From JBDNBY01 sp039767595 (GTDB lineage Bacteria > Pseudomonadota > Alphaproteobacteria > Rhodobacterales > Rhodobacteraceae), in assembly GCA_039767595.1 (NCBI GenBank), contig JBDNBY010000064.1, positions 1 to 26,745 of the forward strand: DNA of 26,745 nt, written 5' to 3'. The notes below the pieces were generated by a model, which saw nothing but the letters and a program-made list of their open reading frames with translations, did no database searches and was not told the DNA's origin. The stretch's first letter is position 1; every line of letters starts with the position of its first letter. The translations under genes were made by a program, and so were the position numbers. This document shows, one piece after another, positions 24,361 to 26,745 of this stretch.

Positions 24361-25320
24361 ATGCGGCGATTCATGACGGCCATCTGCGCGACATCTTATA
24401 TACTGGCAACGGGCGCCTTGTGGGCGAGTGAAGATATTGCCGATCAATATCCACAAAGCGAACTCTACGCCAAACCGGTCGAAGTGATCCCATATGTGTT
24501 CTCTGCAATTGGCGCGACGGCACCGCCGACCTATGAAAATGCAGGTCATAACAATAACTTAAGCTTTGTTGTCACGTCCGAGGGTGTTGTTGTGGTCAAT
24601 GGCGGCGCTTCGGCTCGGTTAGCGGCGGCGCTACACGAGGAAATTAAGGCTGTGACGGATCAGCCGGTTAAACTTGTGATCAATGAGAATGGCCAAGGGC
24701 ATGCCTTTTTGGGCAATAGCTATTGGGCGGACCAAGGCGTCGATATCTTGGCACATGCCGAGGCCATCCACGAAATGGAAGAAGACGGCGAATTCATCCT
24801 CCAACGCATGCAGCGCTACAATCGCGATCGGGCTGAGGGCACGCGCGCCGTGCCGGCCAATCTTTCTTTTGAGGATGAATATGAATTCACCCTTGGCGAT
24901 GTTACGTTCAGCGTGTTGCATCTTGGTCCGGCGCACGGACCGGGTGATACGCAGGTTTGGATCCCGCAATGGTCGATGATGATTGCGGGCGATATCGCCT
25001 TTCACGAACGCATGCCGCCGATTTTCCCCGGAACCTGCACGTCGTGTTGGATCGAGACATGGGAGACCGCCTTTGAACCATTGGCCCCAACCTATGTGAT
25101 CCCAGGTCATGGTCACCCGACCAATTTGGCGCAAGTCACACGGTTCACGCGCGATTACCTTGTGGATCTGCGAGAAAAAATCGGGGCGCATCTTGATGAG
25201 GGCGGCGATCTCGCGGGCGCCTATTATGTCGACCAAGAGCAATGGCGCCGTCTGGATACATTTGAAGAACTGGCAACGAAAAACGCAGGGCGCGTTTTTG
25301 AAGAAATGGAATGGGAATGA
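24361..25320 (+). CDS. Exported metallo-beta-lactamase-fold protein with altered metal motif
   Basis: A 319-residue protein with a Sec signal peptide (MRRFMTAICATSYILATGAL, cleavage probably after A22) and an MBL fold. ATG 24361 is preferred to an upstream TTG because GGAGGA lies seven bases before it. Fold landmarks are NLSFVVTSEGVVVVNGG (about 66-82), LVINENGQGHAFLGN (105-119), GPAHGPGDTQVWIP (189-202), MIAGDIAF (207-214) and VIPGHGHPT (246-254). The HxHxDH signature is replaced by E-N-G-Q-G-H (109-114): only the last His is kept. H192, D211 and H250 of the other ligands remain. It resembles the SoxH/quinoprotein-associated MBL group in general plan. C226 and C229 form a CxxC. A periplasmic hydrolase, sulfur-transfer or non-catalytic role is possible; the rhodanese follows with a four-base overlap. 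Confidence 0.82.
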   Translation: MRRFMTAICATSYILATGALWASEDIADQYPQSELYAKPVEVIPYVFSAIGATAPPTYENAGHNNNLSFVVTSEGVVVVNGGASARLAAALHEEIKAVTDQPVKLVINENGQGHAFLGNSYWADQGVDILAHAEAIHEMEEDGEFILQRMQRYNRDRAEGTRAVPANLSFEDEYEFTLGDVTFSVLHLGPAHGPGDTQVWIPQWSMMIAGDIAFHERMPPIFPGTCTSCWIETWETAFEPLAPTYVIPGHGHPTNLAQVTRFTRDYLVDLREKIGAHLDEGGDLAGAYYVDQEQWRRLDTFEELATKNAGRVFEEMEWE

Positions 25321-25730
25321 TCAAAACGTTAACAACATGTGTGGCGGGGATCTTCCTCGCCTCTGCGTCTGTGGCCAGTGAGCTTGAAGATGAAATCATC
25401 GGCTACATGGATTTCGCCACTTATGAGGCGGGGATCATCTTGCCCGAGCAATTGACTGAGGATGTCTTTGGCTCTGTGCAATTTGTCGATACGCGCGATG
25501 AGGATCAATTTGAGGCGGGGACAATTCCCACGGCCATCAATATCGAATGGCGCGAGATCCCCGCGCGATTGGATGAGCTATCCGATGACAAAATGGTGGT
25601 TTTGTTTTGCAACACTGGCAGCCTGAGTGCGCAAGCGGTCTTTGCCGCACGCGTTTTGGGCAAAGAGAACGTGCTTGTCTTGCAATCAGGCCATCGGGGA
25701 TGGTTAGAGAATGCTGCATATCGCCCTTAA
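25317..25730 (+). CDS. Exported single-domain rhodanese (sulfurtransferase)
   Basis: A 137-residue periplasmic rhodanese-like protein. An N-terminal signal peptide (MIKTLTTCVAGIFLASASVA) precedes a rhodanese domain: FVDTRDEDQFEAGTIPTAINIEW (about 57-78) is the conserved CH2A-type block, and VVLFCNTGSLSAQA holds the active-site cysteine C98. Families of this fold move sulfane sulfur from a donor to a thiol acceptor. ATG 25317 is chosen because it overlaps the upstream stop (ATGA); ATG 25311 would add two residues. The overlap implies coupled translation with the MBL protein. The pair recalls persulfide dioxygenase-rhodanese couples, but the MBL partner here lacks the usual iron/zinc ligands. 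Confidence 0.88.
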   Translation: MIKTLTTCVAGIFLASASVASELEDEIIGYMDFATYEAGIILPEQLTEDVFGSVQFVDTRDEDQFEAGTIPTAINIEWREIPARLDELSDDKMVVLFCNTGSLSAQAVFAARVLGKENVLVLQSGHRGWLENAAYRP

Positions 25731-25884
25731 ATGGTGGATGTGGCAATGCGCCGCGCATTTTTTTAAATTTGACGCGCAACTTTATCGCTATCAGCTAGTG
25801 CCTTTGCGCAAATTTGTTGCTAAAGGTCGACCGTATGTAATCTGGGGCCCGTCGCGCACGACGCGTGTGCGCCTGCTCAATTGA
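25711..25884 (+). CDS. Possible small 57-residue protein, unrecognised
   Basis: An open frame of 57 codons starts at ATG 25711 inside the rhodanese 3' end (20-base overlap) and ends 13 bases before pntA. Its product begins MLHIALKWWMWQCAAHFFKF and is rich in Trp, Phe and basic residues. I do not recognise it. Internal ATG 25738 is another possible start. No good ribosome site is seen for either. The space between the rhodanese and pntA holds nothing else visible, so this may be a real small gene or chance. Confidence 0.3.
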   Translation: MLHIALKWWMWQCAAHFFKFDAQLYRYQLVPLRKFVAKGRPYVIWGPSRTTRVRLLN

Positions 25885-25897
25885 TGGGAGTAAAAGA

Positions 25898-26745
25898 GTG
25901 AAGATAGGAACACCAAAGGAAGTGTTCAAAGGGGAAGCACGTGTTGCGATGACCCCTGAGAGCGCGCTTCAGCTTCAAAAGCTGGGATATGAATGTGCCA
26001 TTGAAAAAGGTGCCGGTGCTGCGGCTGGTTTCTCGGACGCCGCCTATGAAGCTGCGGGCGTTGAGGTGATTGGCACGGCCGCACAGTTGTTCAAAGCGGT
26101 GGATATTGTTGCCAAAGTGCGCCCTCCGTCCGATACAGAGGCCAAGCGGTTGGCCAAGGGGCAAACGCTGATTTCCTTCTTCTGGCCGGCCCAGAACGAA
26201 GAGCAAATGAAAATGCTGGCCGACAAAGGCACAAGCGTCATTGCGATGGACATGGTTCCACGCATCTCACGCGCGCAAAAAATGGATGCGCTGTCCTCTA
26301 TGGCCAATATCGCCGGTTATCGCGCCGTCATCGAAGCGGGTAACAATTTTGGCCGTTTCTTCACGGGCCAAGTCACTGCCGCGGGCAAAGTGCCGCCGGC
26401 CAAAGTGCTCATCGTTGGGGCCGGTGTTGCCGGACTTGCGGCGATTGGGACATCGACATCGCTTGGTGCGATCACATACGCCTTTGACGTGCGCCCCGAA
26501 GTGGCAGAGCAAATCGAATCCATGGGCGCCGAGTTTGTGTACCTTGAATTTGAGGAGGCCACCCAAGATGGTGCCGCGACAGGCGGCTATGCTGCCCCGT
26601 CCAGCCCAGAGTTCCGTGAAACGCAATTGGCGAAATTCCGTGAATTGGCCCCAGAGATGGACATTGTCATCACCACTGCCTTGATCCCAGGTCGCGATGC
26701 GCCTGTGCTTTGGACCAAAGACATGGTCGAAGCGATGAAGCCAGG
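25898..26745 (+). CDS. pntA: NAD(P) transhydrogenase subunit alpha, 5' part (runs off the window)
   Basis: Proton-translocating transhydrogenase alpha subunit, using the proton gradient to reduce NADP+ with NADH at the inner membrane. Only about 282 codons are present; the gene continues past the window end. The domain is the NAD(H)-binding dI: MKIGTPKEVFKGEARVAMTP is the conserved opening, SMANIAGYRAVIEA lies near residue 134, and the Rossmann motif GAGVAGLAAIG is at 174-184, followed by DVRPEVAEQIESMGAEF and VITTALIPGRDAP. GTG 25898 is preceded by GGGAG seven bases upstream. It lies downstream of the rhodanese; pntB should follow outside. Whether this is a split or fused alpha subunit cannot be seen. 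Confidence 0.95.
   Translation, partial: MKIGTPKEVFKGEARVAMTPESALQLQKLGYECAIEKGAGAAAGFSDAAYEAAGVEVIGTAAQLFKAVDIVAKVRPPSDTEAKRLAKGQTLISFFWPAQNEEQMKMLADKGTSVIAMDMVPRISRAQKMDALSSMANIAGYRAVIEAGNNFGRFFTGQVTAAGKVPPAKVLIVGAGVAGLAAIGTSTSLGAITYAFDVRPEVAEQIESMGAEFVYLEFEEATQDGAATGGYAAPSSPEFRETQLAKFRELAPEMDIVITTALIPGRDAPVLWTKDMVEAMKP

Overview
The window reads as chromosomal DNA of an alphaproteobacterium, most likely a member of the Rhodobacterales (Roseobacter/Rhodobacter group). This rests on gene content and order recalled from the group: ftsZ-lpxC-bamD-recN in a row, an FtsZ with a long Ala/Pro/Gln-rich linker, the aerobic cobaltochelatase pair cobS-cobT next to a J-domain gene and bolA, and pntA. 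No rRNA, tRNA, CRISPR array, insertion sequence or phage gene was seen. Every stretch over 300 bases carries a gene.

Layout. (1) 1-5383, plus strand: ftsZ (cell division), a strong 17-bp hairpin, lpxC (lipid A synthesis), bamD (outer-membrane protein assembly) and recN (double-strand break repair), a cell-envelope/division block. (2) 5393-8625: a divergent, motif-poor FAD-linked oxidase (minus), then a ClC chloride-channel gene on plus whose frame is open except for two in-frame TAG codons, then a DUF427 gene (minus). (3) 8290-13378, minus strand: a probable cobS-cobT-aminopeptidase P-DUF427 transcription unit. (4) 13531-14856, plus: a single polypeptide that looks like an ECF sigma factor fused to its RskA-type membrane anti-sigma factor, lying between cobS and the J-domain gene. 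(5) 14876-21766: J-domain protein (minus), bolA (plus), then on minus (in transcription order) pepN, an unrecognised 409-residue protein, gatB and a DUF4177-like protein that appears to start at ATT. (6) 21847-25897, plus: a photolyase/cryptochrome, a 58-residue DUF2256 zinc-ribbon protein overlapping its stop codon, a class-I amidotransferase-like C26 hydrolase, an exported metallo-beta-lactamase-fold protein lacking the HxHxDH signature, an exported single-domain rhodanese, and a possible small ORF. (7) 25898-end: the 5' part of pntA (transhydrogenase alpha), cut by the window edge.

Most genes are housekeeping. The parts that deserve attention are the sigma/anti-sigma fusion, the twice-interrupted ClC gene, the photolyase-DUF2256 pair, and the periplasmic MBL-rhodanese pair with a possible ribosome-site hairpin. 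All family assignments are by eye from translated motifs; no database search was run.
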